Assembly (NCBI GenBank): GCA_009784445.1
Contig: WRBQ01000001.1
Coordinates: 62,001 to 126,000, forward strand
Reading direction: 5' to 3'
Source: Oscillospiraceae bacterium
GTDB taxonomy: Bacteria; Bacillota; Clostridia; Oscillospirales; Acutalibacteraceae
Length of the DNA: 64,000 bases
Both the position numbers and the translations under genes were made by a program. Below are positions 18,426-28,544 of the stretch, piece by piece. The notes beneath the pieces were generated by a model, which had not been told where the DNA came from, did not search any database, and saw only the letters and a program-made list of their open reading frames with translations. How positions within the stretch are numbered: position 1 is the first letter of the stretch; each line of letters opens with the position of its first letter.

Positions 18426-19673
18426 ATGAGTAATTTTTTTAATTTTAGCCCCGCCCTGCGTGAATTGGCCGCACAAGCCATGGCGGAAATCTCCCCTGCC
18501 TTTGCCGAAATCGATGCCCTCACCGAGCATAATCAACACAAAGTTTTGGCGGCCTTCATGCGTCACCGTGTGAGCGAAACCCACTTTGCCGAAACCACCG
18601 GTTATGGCTACGGCGACCGCGGCCGCGAAGTCTTAGATGAAGTCTTCGCTGACGTGCTGGGCTGTGAGGCCGCGCTGGTGCGCCACAGCTTTGCCAGCGG
18701 CACGCATACCTTGGCTGTGGCCCTGTTTGGCTTGCTGCGGCCGGGTGACTGCATGCTCAGTGTTACCGGCAGACCATATGACACCATTTTGCCTGTCATT
18801 GGCCTCAACGGCAGCGGCATGGGTAGTCTGGCCGACTTCGGCGTGCGCTACGAGGAAATTGCCCTCACCGCCGATGGCACGCCGGACATGCTTGCCATTG
18901 CACAGGCAATTGCTACGCATCAGCCCAAGATGATTTACATCCAGCGTTCGCGGGGCTATACCCTGCGGCCAAGTCTGCGTGTGGAGGAGATCAATGAAAT
19001 CGCTCGCTTAGCGAAAAGTCAAAGCAACGCCATTGTGTTCGTTGACAACTGCTATGGCGAATTTGTGCAGCGCAGTGAACCCGATGTAGACATCATTGCT
19101 GGGTCGTTGATTAAGAACCCCGGCGGCGGGCTGGCCAAAAGCGGCGGTTACATCGCCGGCCGCGCAGAGCTCGTTGAGCTGTGTGCCTATCGCGCCACCG
19201 CACCCGGCCTAGGCAGTGAACTTGGTGCCTCGCTGGGACAAAATCGCGATTTATTCATGGGCTTGTTCCACGCACCGCACGTGGTGGGCGAAAGCCTGAA
19301 GACTGCTGTGTTTGCAGCTGCACTGTTCGCACGCATGGGCTATGCCGTCAGCCCCACATGGCACGAACTGCGCGCAGATATTATCCAAAGCGTCACGCTT
19401 GGTCAGCCTGAAAAACTCATTGCGCTGTGCCAAGGCCTGCAAGCCGGTGCCCCTGTGGATGCCCACGTGCAGCCCCAGCCTTGGGACATGCCCGGTTACG
19501 ATAGTCAGGTCATCATGGCCGCCGGCGCTTTCACCATGGGTGCCTCTATCGAGCTTTCCGCTGATGCTCCCCTGCGCGAACCCTACGCCGCTTGGCTGCA
19601 AGGTGGCCTGAACTTCCATTCGGCCAAGATTGGCATTTTAATGGCCGCAGAAAGGTTGCTTCAATATGTATAA
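18426..19673 (+). CDS. Methionine gamma-lyase family protein (PLP-dependent)
   Basis: NQHKVLAAFMRHRVSETHFAETTGYGYGDRGREVLDEVFADVLG, GSLIKNPGGGLAKSGGYIAG. Confidence 0.88.
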   Translation: MSNFFNFSPALRELAAQAMAEISPAFAEIDALTEHNQHKVLAAFMRHRVSETHFAETTGYGYGDRGREVLDEVFADVLGCEAALVRHSFASGTHTLAVALFGLLRPGDCMLSVTGRPYDTILPVIGLNGSGMGSLADFGVRYEEIALTADGTPDMLAIAQAIATHQPKMIYIQRSRGYTLRPSLRVEEINEIARLAKSQSNAIVFVDNCYGEFVQRSEPDVDIIAGSLIKNPGGGLAKSGGYIAGRAELVELCAYRATAPGLGSELGASLGQNRDLFMGLFHAPHVVGESLKTAVFAAALFARMGYAVSPTWHELRADIIQSVTLGQPEKLIALCQGLQAGAPVDAHVQPQPWDMPGYDSQVIMAAGAFTMGASIELSADAPLREPYAAWLQGGLNFHSAKIGILMAAERLLQYV

Positions 19674-20370
19674 CGGCATCACTCCCGATGCTCTGTTCTT
19701 GCTTGCCCAAAACAAGCACGAGAACGACAAAGCGTTCTACGACGCCCACAAGGCGCAGATGAATAAGCAGGTCTTCGAGCCGCTTGCGCAAGTTATGCAA
19801 GACTTAGCCGACGACTTCGCAGCGCTTGACCCGCACATGTGCTTGCTGCCGCAAAAAGCCATGTCACGTCTGCGGCGTGACACCCGCTTCACCAAAGAAA
19901 AACATCTGTATCGCGACAACGTGTGGATGATGTTCATGCGCCACAAAGCCGACATCGACCCATATCTCTATCCCTGCATGTGGTTTGAAATTAAACCTGC
20001 CGAGGGCTACTTCAGCTGCGGCGTGTGCGCGTATAACCCGCAGCCCAAATTCATGCAGTTCGTGCGTGAGTGCATGGATGATGACTTCTTGCAGGCCGCG
20101 CAGTGCGCCATTGATGGTGGCTGCGAAGTGATGCTTGAGTCCTACAAACGTCCCAAAGTTGAGCAAGCCGACCCTGCCCTGCTGCCCTATCTTAACGCCA
20201 AGCACTTTCAGTTTTGGCACAAAAACGAAGACCTCAGCTTACTGCAAGCTGAGGCCTTGATTGAGCATTTGCGCAAGGTTTATCGCGCCTGCCACCCGAT
20301 GTACACTTGGTTGATGAACACCGCACAAGACTATTACACAACTGAATTATCTCCCCGCGAAGCGGTATAG
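19666..20370 (+). CDS. DUF2461 family protein
   Basis: FLLAQNKHENDKAFYDAHKAQMNKQVFEPL, SRLRRDTRFTKEKHLYRDNVWMMFMR. Confidence 0.85.
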   Translation: MYNGITPDALFLLAQNKHENDKAFYDAHKAQMNKQVFEPLAQVMQDLADDFAALDPHMCLLPQKAMSRLRRDTRFTKEKHLYRDNVWMMFMRHKADIDPYLYPCMWFEIKPAEGYFSCGVCAYNPQPKFMQFVRECMDDDFLQAAQCAIDGGCEVMLESYKRPKVEQADPALLPYLNAKHFQFWHKNEDLSLLQAEALIEHLRKVYRACHPMYTWLMNTAQDYYTTELSPREAV

Positions 20371-20403
20371 GTTTTTTTGGTTCTTTTTTGCAAAAAAAGA
20401 ACA
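20352..20403. repeat. GCGAAGCG / poly-T hairpin repeat, copy 2
   Basis: ccccgcgaagcggtataggtttttttggttcttttttgcaaaaaaagaac. Confidence 0.8.
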
Positions 20404-20410
20404 CTTCGCG

Positions 20411-21877
20411 CTAAAAGCCCGGCATGATTTCGTTGGCAATGCGCGCGAACACGCGGCCGCCGTCTTGGGCGCCTGAAACGCCATCTTCACGCAACACGGT
20501 GATCGTATAGCGCGGGTTGTGCGCGGGCACAAAGCCGGTGAATGAGGTCATGAGAATTTCGCTGTTGTTGTGAAATCTGCCGGACTGCGCCGTGCCGGTT
20601 TTGCCGCCGGCAGTGGCATTGGCAGGGCGCGCGCTTTGCCCGGTGCCTTCATCCACGGTGAGAATCATCATGTTACGCAGCTGTGCGGCCAACTGAGAGG
20701 GAATCACTTGGCGGCTGTGCTGCTCATGCTGGAATGGCGTGGCTTGGCCGTAGGCATCAATGGTAGCCTGGATGAGCGTGGGCGAGCGATAGACCCCACC
20801 GTTAGCGATGGCGGCGGTGGCAGCAGCCATTTGCAGTGGCGTGGCCAGCAATAATCCCTGCCCAAAGGCGAAATTGGCCAGCTCCCCAGAGGATTGCAAT
20901 TGCTGCATGGTGGGCAGATTACCCGCAGCGCCGTGCAAGCCATCGGCCAAGGGCGTTTCGTCGCCAAAGCCGAAGAGCTTGAGCAAGTCTAGCGTGGGCT
21001 GCAATTGCAGCTGCCGCGCAAGGTCAATGAAGTACACGTTGCAGGACAGTGCGAGGGCGTTGGCCATATCCATGTCGCCATGGGCGTGCCAATGCATGCA
21101 GCGAAACACACTGCCATCCACCGTGATGCTACCTTCGCAATAGAAACTGTGATTAGGCGAGATACCCTGTTGCAACGCTGCTGCGGCAACGAAAGTCTTG
21201 AAGGTTGAGCCAACTGCATAGGCCCCCAACGCACGGTTGAAAAAGGGCTGCAGCGGGCAGGCCAAGCTTGCGGCGATGTCCGTTGGGTCAAAGGTGGGGC
21301 TGCTTGCCAAGGCAAGGATTTCGCCAGTAGCATTGCACAGCACTACCACCGCGCCTTGGTAAAGTTGATAGTGTCGCAGGGCCTCCTCGGCCACGCGCTG
21401 AAAGTGCAGGTCAATGGTGAGCTGTAACCCGGCGGGCGAAAGATAATTTTCGTTTTGCACAATGGGTGCTGCCCCCGGCAGCGGCGTGCCCAGCGCATCG
21501 ATCATCACCAGCGCACGCAGTTGCCCGGCAGCATAATTAAACAGGTAGTCGAACACGCTTTCCAGACCCGTGGCGCCGCGCCCGGTTTCATCCAAATGAC
21601 CAATGAGGTGCACGGCTGGCTGTTCGCTTGCGTGTCGAGCAAAGAATTCCAAGGTCAGTTGCTCGTTAACCAAATGCTCAACCCCCGTGGCATGCACAAG
21701 CGGTCTGCCGTGGCGGTCGAGAATCACCCCACGGCTGTGTGCGGCAGCCAGCTGACGCGTGCCGTGCGGCAGCGGCGTTGGGTTAGCGGCGATATCTACC
21801 ATACGAACGCTGATGGCACCCATGGCAGCCAGAAACAAAAAAAACGCGATGACGTAACGTGAACGCAAACAATGCAC
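20411..21877 (-). CDS. Penicillin-binding protein (transpeptidase)
   Basis: STFK, SCN and KTGTAQ motifs (AVGSTFKTF, LALSCNVYF, AGGKTGTAQSG); N-terminal TM. GTG start after aaggacaaggggg. Confidence 0.88.
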   Translation of the reverse strand: MHCLRSRYVIAFFLFLAAMGAISVRMVDIAANPTPLPHGTRQLAAAHSRGVILDRHGRPLVHATGVEHLVNEQLTLEFFARHASEQPAVHLIGHLDETGRGATGLESVFDYLFNYAAGQLRALVMIDALGTPLPGAAPIVQNENYLSPAGLQLTIDLHFQRVAEEALRHYQLYQGAVVVLCNATGEILALASSPTFDPTDIAASLACPLQPFFNRALGAYAVGSTFKTFVAAAALQQGISPNHSFYCEGSITVDGSVFRCMHWHAHGDMDMANALALSCNVYFIDLARQLQLQPTLDLLKLFGFGDETPLADGLHGAAGNLPTMQQLQSSGELANFAFGQGLLLATPLQMAAATAAIANGGVYRSPTLIQATIDAYGQATPFQHEQHSRQVIPSQLAAQLRNMMILTVDEGTGQSARPANATAGGKTGTAQSGRFHNNSEILMTSFTGFVPAHNPRYTITVLREDGVSGAQDGGRVFARIANEIMPGF

Positions 21878-21964
21878 CCCCTTGTCCTTAGTATGAGCAG
21901 GGGGGAGTTTTTTATTTGCGCGGGATTGTGAGTTGATGCAGCGAAAGTGCAAACCGCAAGCTAG

Positions 21965-22029
21965 CAATCGCTCCGCGAACCTTCCTCACCCCTCGCGACT
22001 CGGGGAGCTCCTTCCCGAGGAAGGAGCCT
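21965..22029. repeat. Palindromic repeat, CTTCCTCACCCCTCGCGACTCGGGGAGCTCCTTCCCGAGGAAGGAG family, copy 1
   Basis: Near-identical sequence, inverted, at 34730-34792; related copy at 34621-34686. Confidence 0.8.
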
Positions 22030-22060
22030 AGGGGCTTGATTCTTCATCTTTTCATGAATA

Positions 22061-22112
22061 GTCCACCGCGAAGCGACTAAAGTTTTTTGGTTCTTTTTTT
22101 CAAAAAAGAACA
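22061..22112. repeat. GCGAAGCG / poly-T hairpin repeat, copy 3
   Basis: gtccaccgcgaagcgactaaagttttttggttctttttttcaaaaaagaac. Confidence 0.8.
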
Positions 22113-22118
22113 GACGAG

Positions 22119-22153
22119 TTTCGACAAACTCCCCCGGCCAAACCGTGTATAAT
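22119..22153 (+). promoter_or_regulatory. Spo0A-box-containing promoter of spoIIGA
   Basis: TTTCGACAAAC (reverse complement GTTTGTCGAAA matches the 0A box TTTGTCGAAA), then TATAAT at 22148-22153. Confidence 0.6.
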
Positions 22154-22182
22154 AGAGACATCCCAGCAAGGGGGGCTCTTTT

Positions 22183-23052
22183 TTGCGCGAGGTTATTTAC
22201 ATTGACGTGCTGCTGGCGTTGAACATATTCGTCACCTACCTGCTGCTAGCGGCCACGGTGCTGCTTTCAGCAGTGCAGACTAAGCGCTGGCGCTTATTGT
22301 GCGGCGCATTGCTGGGCGGTGCGGCAGCGTTACTGATTTTTTTGCCGCCGCTGCACTGGACATTGCAGGCGCTCATTCGCTTGGCACTTGCCGCTGCGAT
22401 TGTTTGGGTAGCATTCGGCTGGGGGAACTGGCGGCGCGCACTGCGCTGCTATGCCGCATTTTTTGGCATGAACTTTGCCCTTGCTGGCAGCATGCTTGCG
22501 CTGTGGCTCACACTGCGGCCAGTGGGCATGCTCATGCAAAATGGCGTGGTGTACTTCAACGTCAGTCTTATCACCTTTGTGCTGCTGGCCTGTGTGAGTT
22601 ACGCGGCCATGCGCGGGGCGGTTATCTTGCTGCGGCGCAGGCATCCCGGCAACAACGCCTGCACGGCAACCATTTGCGTTGACGGGCAAAGTATCACCTT
22701 GCCTGCGCTTTACGACAGCGGAAACAAGCTCACAGATGGCTTCACCGGTGCACCCGTGGTGGTGGTGGAATACCAAGCGTTGCGCACATTTTTGCCTGCC
22801 GAGCTGCACGAGTACTTCACCGCCGAACTTGACTTGCCGCCCGAGCACGACTGGCGCACACGCCTGCGCAAGATACCATACCACGCCGTGGGGCACAGCG
22901 GCTTGCTGCCAGCCTTTCGCAGCGATAAAATTACCGTGAAAAGCGGCACGAAAGAGCAAACCACGCCCAACGCAATTGTTGCCGTAACCACTGAAAACCT
23001 AGGCGACGGAACAGTTCACGCGATTTTGCAAGCGACAATGCTTGAGCACTAA
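22183..23052 (+). CDS. spoIIGA: Sigma-E processing peptidase SpoIIGA
   Basis: N-terminal multi-TM domain; aspartic-protease-type [24 protein letters not shown]; adjacent to sigE. TTG start. Confidence 0.9.
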   Translation: MREVIYIDVLLALNIFVTYLLLAATVLLSAVQTKRWRLLCGALLGGAAALLIFLPPLHWTLQALIRLALAAAIVWVAFGWGNWRRALRCYAAFFGMNFALAGSMLALWLTLRPVGMLMQNGVVYFNVSLITFVLLACVSYAAMRGAVILLRRRHPGNNACTATICVDGQSITLPALYDSGNKLTDGFTGAPVVVVEYQALRTFLPAELHEYFTAELDLPPEHDWRTRLRKIPYHAVGHSGLLPAFRSDKITVKSGTKEQTTPNAIVAVTTENLGDGTVHAILQATMLEH

Positions 23053-23069
23053 GCATTATATCAGGGGGA

Positions 23070-23795
23070 ATGATGATGAAAAACATGCGCACGTGGCTGC
23101 GGAAAAAATGGCGTTTGTGGCGTAGCCGAAAAAAGTTCGACATCTACTACATCAACGGGCCGCAAACACTGCCGCACCCGCTGCCCAAAGAAGAAGAAGC
23201 CGCCGTCATGCAACGCTTGCGTGAAGGCGACTTCAGTGTGCGCGAAAAACTCATCACGCACAATTTGCGGCTGGTGGTGTATATTGCGAAGAAATTCGAA
23301 AGCAGCGGCGTGGGCGTGGAAGATTTAATCTCGATTGGTACTATCGGACTGATTAAAGCCGTGAACACCTTTGCGCCCGAAAAAAACATCAAACTGGCCA
23401 CCTATGCCTCACGCTGCATTGAAAACGAGATGCTCATGCACCTGCGCAAGGTTAATCCCACCCGTGGCGACATCAGCATTGACGAACCGCTCAACATTGA
23501 CTGGGACGGCAACGAACTGCTGCTAAGCGATATTCTGGGCAGTGACGCCGACGCCGTGAACACCACCGTGGAAGAAAACGACGAACGCGACCTGCTTGTG
23601 CGCTGCGTAAACAGCTTGCAGGAGCGCGAGCGGCTGATTATGCACATGCGCTTTGGCATGAACGGCATGCGCGAACACACCCAAAAAGAAGTAGCCGACC
23701 TGCTGGGTATTTCACAAAGCTACATCTCGCGGCTGGAGAAGAAGATCATCGACCGCCTGCGTGGGCAGATGGAAGCGGTTGCGGGTGTGGCGTAG
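23070..23795 (+). CDS. sigE: RNA polymerase sporulation sigma factor SigE
   Basis: [67 protein letters not shown]. Confidence 0.93.
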   Translation: MMMKNMRTWLRKKWRLWRSRKKFDIYYINGPQTLPHPLPKEEEAAVMQRLREGDFSVREKLITHNLRLVVYIAKKFESSGVGVEDLISIGTIGLIKAVNTFAPEKNIKLATYASRCIENEMLMHLRKVNPTRGDISIDEPLNIDWDGNELLLSDILGSDADAVNTTVEENDERDLLVRCVNSLQERERLIMHMRFGMNGMREHTQKEVADLLGISQSYISRLEKKIIDRLRGQMEAVAGVA

Positions 23796-23829
23796 GCGCG
23801 CGGCTTCGCGCTGGACGATTATCGACACA

Positions 23830-23872
23830 GCAAAACCCACCTGCTTAGAAATTGCATGGTGGGTTTTTTCAT
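23830..23872 (+). terminator. Intrinsic terminator after sigE
   Basis: aaaacccacctgcttagaaattgcatggtgggttttttc. Confidence 0.75.
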
Positions 23873-23901
23873 GTGAATTTTAAGCAGCCGCACCGCAGGT
23901 G

Positions 23902-24180
23902 CTAAAAATCAACTGCAGCTCTGCCGTCAACCACACTTCTGACAAATTTCCGCACCTCTTCATGCGCGGGATGCTTGTCATAGTCGTGCAGTGCCTGCAT
24001 GCTTTCGTGGTGCGAGATGAGAGCAAGGTCATACTCGCCGCCGTTGGTGTTGCGCGCCACGGTCGCATCAAGCAAACCTGGCACCACGCCAACCAGCGCG
24101 CCAATACGCCGCGCGATTTCCGTGGCGTTTTCGTCCATGTTTTTGGGCTTTAGCTTCCAAAATACAATATGAGTGGTCAT
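23902..24180 (-). CDS. Dabb (stress-responsive alpha/beta barrel) family protein
   Basis: MTTHIVFWKLK ... NGGEYDLALISHHESMQALHDYDKHPAHEEVRKFV. Confidence 0.85.
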   Translation of the reverse strand: MTTHIVFWKLKPKNMDENATEIARRIGALVGVVPGLLDATVARNTNGGEYDLALISHHESMQALHDYDKHPAHEEVRKFVRSVVDGRAAVDF

Positions 24181-25088
24181 ACAAGACTCCTTACATGTTG
24201 TTCTAGTGTGCCCGACAGCAAATCCGCAACCGGCACCTCAATCATGGTGTATGCCCCCGGGGCTTGCTTGGCGGTGGCACGCGCACAGGCGGCCATCACC
24301 TGCCCGGTGAGCGCCGGGTTGTTAATGCGCATGCTGAACTCAAGCAGCTGGTTGTGCGTCGCGCCACTGGAACCTTTGCGGGTCATCTGCACGCCGTGGC
24401 CCACATCTTGCAGCGCGGCGATGTCATCCACCTGCGTCACGTGCGTGTCGTCGTTGGCGAAATATGCATCAGCCTTCAATTCGCGGGTCACTTGCTCAAG
24501 GGTAGCGCCAGTTTCCAGTTCAACATACACCATGCGGCGATGCACGCCCGCGCCCGTGGGCAGCGTAATCGAAAGCGCGTTGGCCACACCGGGGATTGCC
24601 TTTGCCGCAACCGAGTGCCCCATGCTCATGCCCGGGCCAAAATTTGTGTAGGTAATGCCGCGCGGCACAATGGCTTGCATCAGTGCACGCACCACGCTGT
24701 CACTGCCCGGGTCCCAGCCGGCGGCGAGGATAGCACGCGCGCCGTGCTGCTTGGCAATCTCATCCAGCTCGCAGCGCACATCCCAAATGCTGTCGTGAAT
24801 GTCATAGCCGTCCACGGTGTTCACGCCCATGGCCAGCAGCGTTTGTGCCACCTGCGGGCAAATGCGTGTGGGCAAGCACAACAGCGCGCAATCCACCTTG
24901 CCGTACGTATGAATCTGCGCAATATCTGTTAGCCAAATGTCTTTCATGTGCTCCGGTGCGGTGAGTTGCGGGCTTTCTACCACGCAGCGAACGGTCATGT
25001 CTTGTGCGGCCAGCACGGCTTCATATGCCGCCCGGCCCACGTTGCCGAAGCCTACAATTGCGATGTTCAACATCATTTTGTTCTCCAA
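24177..25088 (-). CDS. ddh: meso-diaminopimelate dehydrogenase
   Basis: IAIVGFGNVGRAAYEAV, AAGWDPGSDSVVRALMQAIVPRGITYTNFGPGMSMGHSVAAKAIPGV. Confidence 0.9.
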   Translation of the reverse strand: MENKMMLNIAIVGFGNVGRAAYEAVLAAQDMTVRCVVESPQLTAPEHMKDIWLTDIAQIHTYGKVDCALLCLPTRICPQVAQTLLAMGVNTVDGYDIHDSIWDVRCELDEIAKQHGARAILAAGWDPGSDSVVRALMQAIVPRGITYTNFGPGMSMGHSVAAKAIPGVANALSITLPTGAGVHRRMVYVELETGATLEQVTRELKADAYFANDDTHVTQVDDIAALQDVGHGVQMTRKGSSGATHNQLLEFSMRINNPALTGQVMAACARATAKQAPGAYTMIEVPVADLLSGTLEQHVRSLV

Positions 25089-26158
25089 TCAATCTGTAAT
25101 GTATGTGCTGCCCTGCGCAAGTTTGCGCGGCAGCTTAGCTGTAGTTCGTGCAGAGTTTTGTCTTGCGTCACGCAGGGATAAATCGCCGCAAAGCCAGCGG
25201 CTAGCAACGCGGTGTCATCGTGCAGCTGCCCGCATATTGCCACGCAAGGCACGCCCGCGGCCTGCGCCCGCTTGAGCACACCAAACGGCGCCTTGCCGTG
25301 CAGAGTTTGCGCATCCATGCGGCCTTCGCCGGTGATGACCAGATCCGCCTGCGCAAGTTGTTGCGAAAAATTCGAGCTATCCAGCAGCAGGTCAATGCCC
25401 GGCTTAAGCTTGCCGCCCAGAAATGCCAGCACGCCGAATCCCGTGCCGCCTGCCGCACCGCTGCCTGGGATTTCCGCCCCTAGCAAGATGCTCGCCAAAT
25501 GCCTTAGGCCATCGTCAAGACGCCGCACCATGGCTTCATCTGCGCCCTTTTGCGGGGCGTAAACATAGGCCGCACCCTGCTTGCCATGCAGCGGATTCTG
25601 CACATCGCAGGCTGCAAGCATTGGCAAGCAAAATGGCTGTGCAGGCGGGATTATCCGCGCAATGTTGCGCAGCGTGCCGCCGGTGGGGCAAAAGCTTTCG
25701 CCACGCGAATCAATAAACCGCCAGCCCAGAGCATGCGCCATGCCGCTGCCGCCATCGTTGGTTGCGCTGCCGCCCAAGCCGAGTATAACCCGTTTTGCGC
25801 CGCGATCTCGCGCATGCAATAGGAGTTCACCCAGCCCGCTTGTGCTGGCCAACTCGGGATTCAATCCATGCGGGCGGGCGAGTTCAAGGCCCGCGCAGCT
25901 TGCCAATTCTAGCACAGCTGTGCCATCGGCCATCAGCAGGTAATGCGCTTGCACTGCCTGCCCAAATGGCCCGCTTACGGTCGCAGTGCACAACTCGCCG
26001 CCGCAAGCTGCATGCCACGCGGCCACCATGCCCTCGCCGCCGTCAGCGAGGGGGAAGGCCTGCGTGTTGTGCCCGGCAAAGGCCTGTGCGACAATCTCGC
26101 ACACTTCTTTTGCCGTCAATGTGCCTTTGAAGGAATCAGGCGCGATGAGGATATTCAT
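25073..26158 (-). CDS. Glycerate kinase
   Basis: MNILIAPDSFKGTLTAKEV, GLGGSATNDGGSGMAHALG, DLVITGEGRMDAQTLHGKAPFGV. Confidence 0.92.
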   Translation of the reverse strand: MNILIAPDSFKGTLTAKEVCEIVAQAFAGHNTQAFPLADGGEGMVAAWHAACGGELCTATVSGPFGQAVQAHYLLMADGTAVLELASCAGLELARPHGLNPELASTSGLGELLLHARDRGAKRVILGLGGSATNDGGSGMAHALGWRFIDSRGESFCPTGGTLRNIARIIPPAQPFCLPMLAACDVQNPLHGKQGAAYVYAPQKGADEAMVRRLDDGLRHLASILLGAEIPGSGAAGGTGFGVLAFLGGKLKPGIDLLLDSSNFSQQLAQADLVITGEGRMDAQTLHGKAPFGVLKRAQAAGVPCVAICGQLHDDTALLAAGFAAIYPCVTQDKTLHELQLSCRANLRRAAHTLQIDWRTK

Positions 26159-27645
26159 GATTTATCCGCCGCCATTTTGATATACCGCTTGAAGAAGCGC
26201 ACTCCATCGCCCAAGGTACTTAGCGCCAAACACTCATCAGTCGCGTGTGTGCGCATGAGCAAATCTAGGGGCATGAAGAAGGGCGAAAAGCGGTAGCAGT
26301 TGTCGCAAATGGGTTCGTAGAACACGGTGTCGGTGCCGCCCATCACCAAGTAAGGCACAATCATGGCGTTGGGCGCGCTGTGTAAAATCAGGTCATGCAG
26401 TGCCGCGTAAGCAGGGTTGTCGGTGCTTGAAAACGGCGAAGCTTCAATGTTTCTCAGCACCTTGATTTCGATATTCTTGTTGCGCACAACTTTACGAATA
26501 TGTCGCACGACATCTTCAGTGCTAGTGCCCGGCATCATGCGAAAGTTCACCACGATGCTTGCACGCTGCGGCAGCACGTTGCTGGCGGGGCTGCCCTGTG
26601 CCATGGTTACCGCCGTGCAGGTGCGAATCATGCACGCCGCCTGCGGAATGCGTTTCATCACGGCTAGGAACAGTGGCTTCATCAGCTTGTGATTGACCAT
26701 GATCACCCGCAAATAAATTGGCATGCGCCGCGATGCCTGGTCAATGATATCCACCATGTGCGGCAGCAGCTTGCTGTTGAACTGATTGCGCTCAAGGTCG
26801 CGCACCACTTTGGCCAGTTCGCCCACGGCAGTATGATTCGGCGGCGCGGAGGAATGCCCACCTTTGCTAGTCACAGCAATTTCAATGTCTGCAAAGCCTT
26901 TTTCGCTCACGCCGACGCCCGCTAGGGTGCTTTCGGGCAGCACGCCGAGCACCTTGGGAATCGGCAACACAGCACCGCCTTCGTCCAATGTACTGGCAAG
27001 CTTGGTCACGCCACGTGCAATTAATGCCTCGCGGATTTTGTTTGCGCCGCTGTTGCCGCCAGCCACCACTTCTTCGTCATCGCCCAAGCAAATGTATATA
27101 TCACGCTCGGGTGTGTAGCCCTCGGCAAGCAGCGTTTCCGCCGCCTCGAAAATACAAATCAGGTGGTTTTTCATATCTACCGTGCCGCGTCCCCAAATGA
27201 ACTCGCCATCGTTGTGGCCACTGAAGGGCGGGTGTGTCCAGTCCTGTTCTGTTCCGTCTTCAATGGGCACCACATCGATGTGCGCAAGCAGCGCCATGGG
27301 TGGCAGGTCGCTGTTTTTGCCCTTCCAGTGGTAGAGCAAGCTGGCCGGCGGCACGATTTCACGGGTGCAAGTTGCGTGCACCAATGGGTATGCTTTTTCC
27401 AAAAATGCATGAAAGCGCTCAAACTGCGCCCAGTCTACTTTGTCCTGCTCAGGGTACGATATCGTGGGAATTTGCACCGCAGCGCTGAGGTTTGCCGCCG
27501 CCCGGGCTTCGTCAACCTGCTCGTCGGGGTACGCGGGAATCTCACGCTTTTTCGGCTTAAAGAAGATGGCGCGAATCAACGAAATCAACACAAATAGTGC
27601 TAGCAACGCCAGCACACTCCAGCCGATGATTTGACCGATGGACAT
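26155..27645 (-). CDS. M20 family peptidase with N-terminal TM (PM20D1-like)
   Basis: LLAHIDVVPIEDGTEQDWTHPPFSG, IWGRGTVDMKNH, GDDEEVVAGGNSGA. Confidence 0.88.
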   Translation of the reverse strand: MSIGQIIGWSVLALLALFVLISLIRAIFFKPKKREIPAYPDEQVDEARAAANLSAAVQIPTISYPEQDKVDWAQFERFHAFLEKAYPLVHATCTREIVPPASLLYHWKGKNSDLPPMALLAHIDVVPIEDGTEQDWTHPPFSGHNDGEFIWGRGTVDMKNHLICIFEAAETLLAEGYTPERDIYICLGDDEEVVAGGNSGANKIREALIARGVTKLASTLDEGGAVLPIPKVLGVLPESTLAGVGVSEKGFADIEIAVTSKGGHSSAPPNHTAVGELAKVVRDLERNQFNSKLLPHMVDIIDQASRRMPIYLRVIMVNHKLMKPLFLAVMKRIPQAACMIRTCTAVTMAQGSPASNVLPQRASIVVNFRMMPGTSTEDVVRHIRKVVRNKNIEIKVLRNIEASPFSSTDNPAYAALHDLILHSAPNAMIVPYLVMGGTDTVFYEPICDNCYRFSPFFMPLDLLMRTHATDECLALSTLGDGVRFFKRYIKMAADKS

Positions 27646-27659
27646 ACGAATACCCCCTG

Positions 27660-27983
27660 TTAAGTGTTCTTATTAACTTGATGAAATTGCTTCAGGTTGC
27701 CCGTTTTCGCCGCGCGTTTATCTAGCTCCGCAGCGATATCTTCGGGCGAAATGCCCATCTGCGCCATCAGCACTGCGGCGTGAAAGGCCAGATCGCACAG
27801 TTCAAGGGTGAGCTCTGCTTTGTCGTTATTCTTGGCAGCAATGATGCACTCGGCACATTCTTCGCCAAGCTTTTTCAGCACCTTATCCGTACCCTGTGCA
27901 AACAGATAGTTAGTGTAGCTGCCCTCCTGCGGCTGTTCGCGCCGCGCGAGGATGGTGTCATACAGGTTGTTGAATGCTTGCAT
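27660..27983 (-). CDS. hisE: Phosphoribosyl-ATP pyrophosphatase
   Basis: VLKKLGEECAECIIAAKNNDKAELTLELCDLAFHAAVLM. Confidence 0.92.
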   Translation of the reverse strand: MQAFNNLYDTILARREQPQEGSYTNYLFAQGTDKVLKKLGEECAECIIAAKNNDKAELTLELCDLAFHAAVLMAQMGISPEDIAAELDKRAAKTGNLKQFHQVNKNT

Positions 27984-28506
27984 GGTTGCCTCCTAATATT
28001 TGCTGTGCAATTTCCTCCGGCGATGCATGCGTGGAGCAAATGCGTTGTTCGTTCGGCAGCAGTGGCCGCTGCAAAATCTCGCGGTTGATGCGCTGCGCCG
28101 ACTCCCAGTCTTTGTATAAATTGCCGTTGTCGCGGCTAAGAATGCGCTGCTTGCAGGTTTCATCGTCTGTATAAAGGGTGAAAATGCGATAGTCACTGCC
28201 CTGCAACGCTTGCGGAATTTTCCCCACGCAATGGTTACGCAGATCAGATAAAATGACGTTGCGAAAGCCACGGCGATTATAATTTTGCGCAACCAACATG
28301 AGATTTTCAAAGCTGATGAGTTCTTCTTGTTCATAGGAAATTTTCGTGTGCGGGTTTAGGTGCTGAAATTCGGGGATCCAGCCAAACTCAAACCAAGGGC
28401 TACGCAGTTGTTCATGCAGCAGACGTGCCACGGTGGTTTTGCCGCTGCCCGGTGCGCCATGTATCACAATCACATCAACGTTTATCGGGTTGTTGAATGC
28501 TTGCAT
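27958..28506 (-). CDS. P-loop nucleoside/nucleotide kinase-like protein
   Basis: VIVIHGAPGSGKTTVARLLHEQL Walker A; first six residues MQAFNN identical to HisE. Confidence 0.75.
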   Translation of the reverse strand: MQAFNNPINVDVIVIHGAPGSGKTTVARLLHEQLRSPWFEFGWIPEFQHLNPHTKISYEQEELISFENLMLVAQNYNRRGFRNVILSDLRNHCVGKIPQALQGSDYRIFTLYTDDETCKQRILSRDNGNLYKDWESAQRINREILQRPLLPNEQRICSTHASPEEIAQQILGGNHASIQQPV

Positions 28507-28544
28507 GTGTGCCTCCTAATTTAAAATTCCAGGTATCATCAAAC

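Noticed and set aside
24264-24932. 222-aa plus-strand ORF
   Set aside because: Antisense to meso-DAP dehydrogenase.
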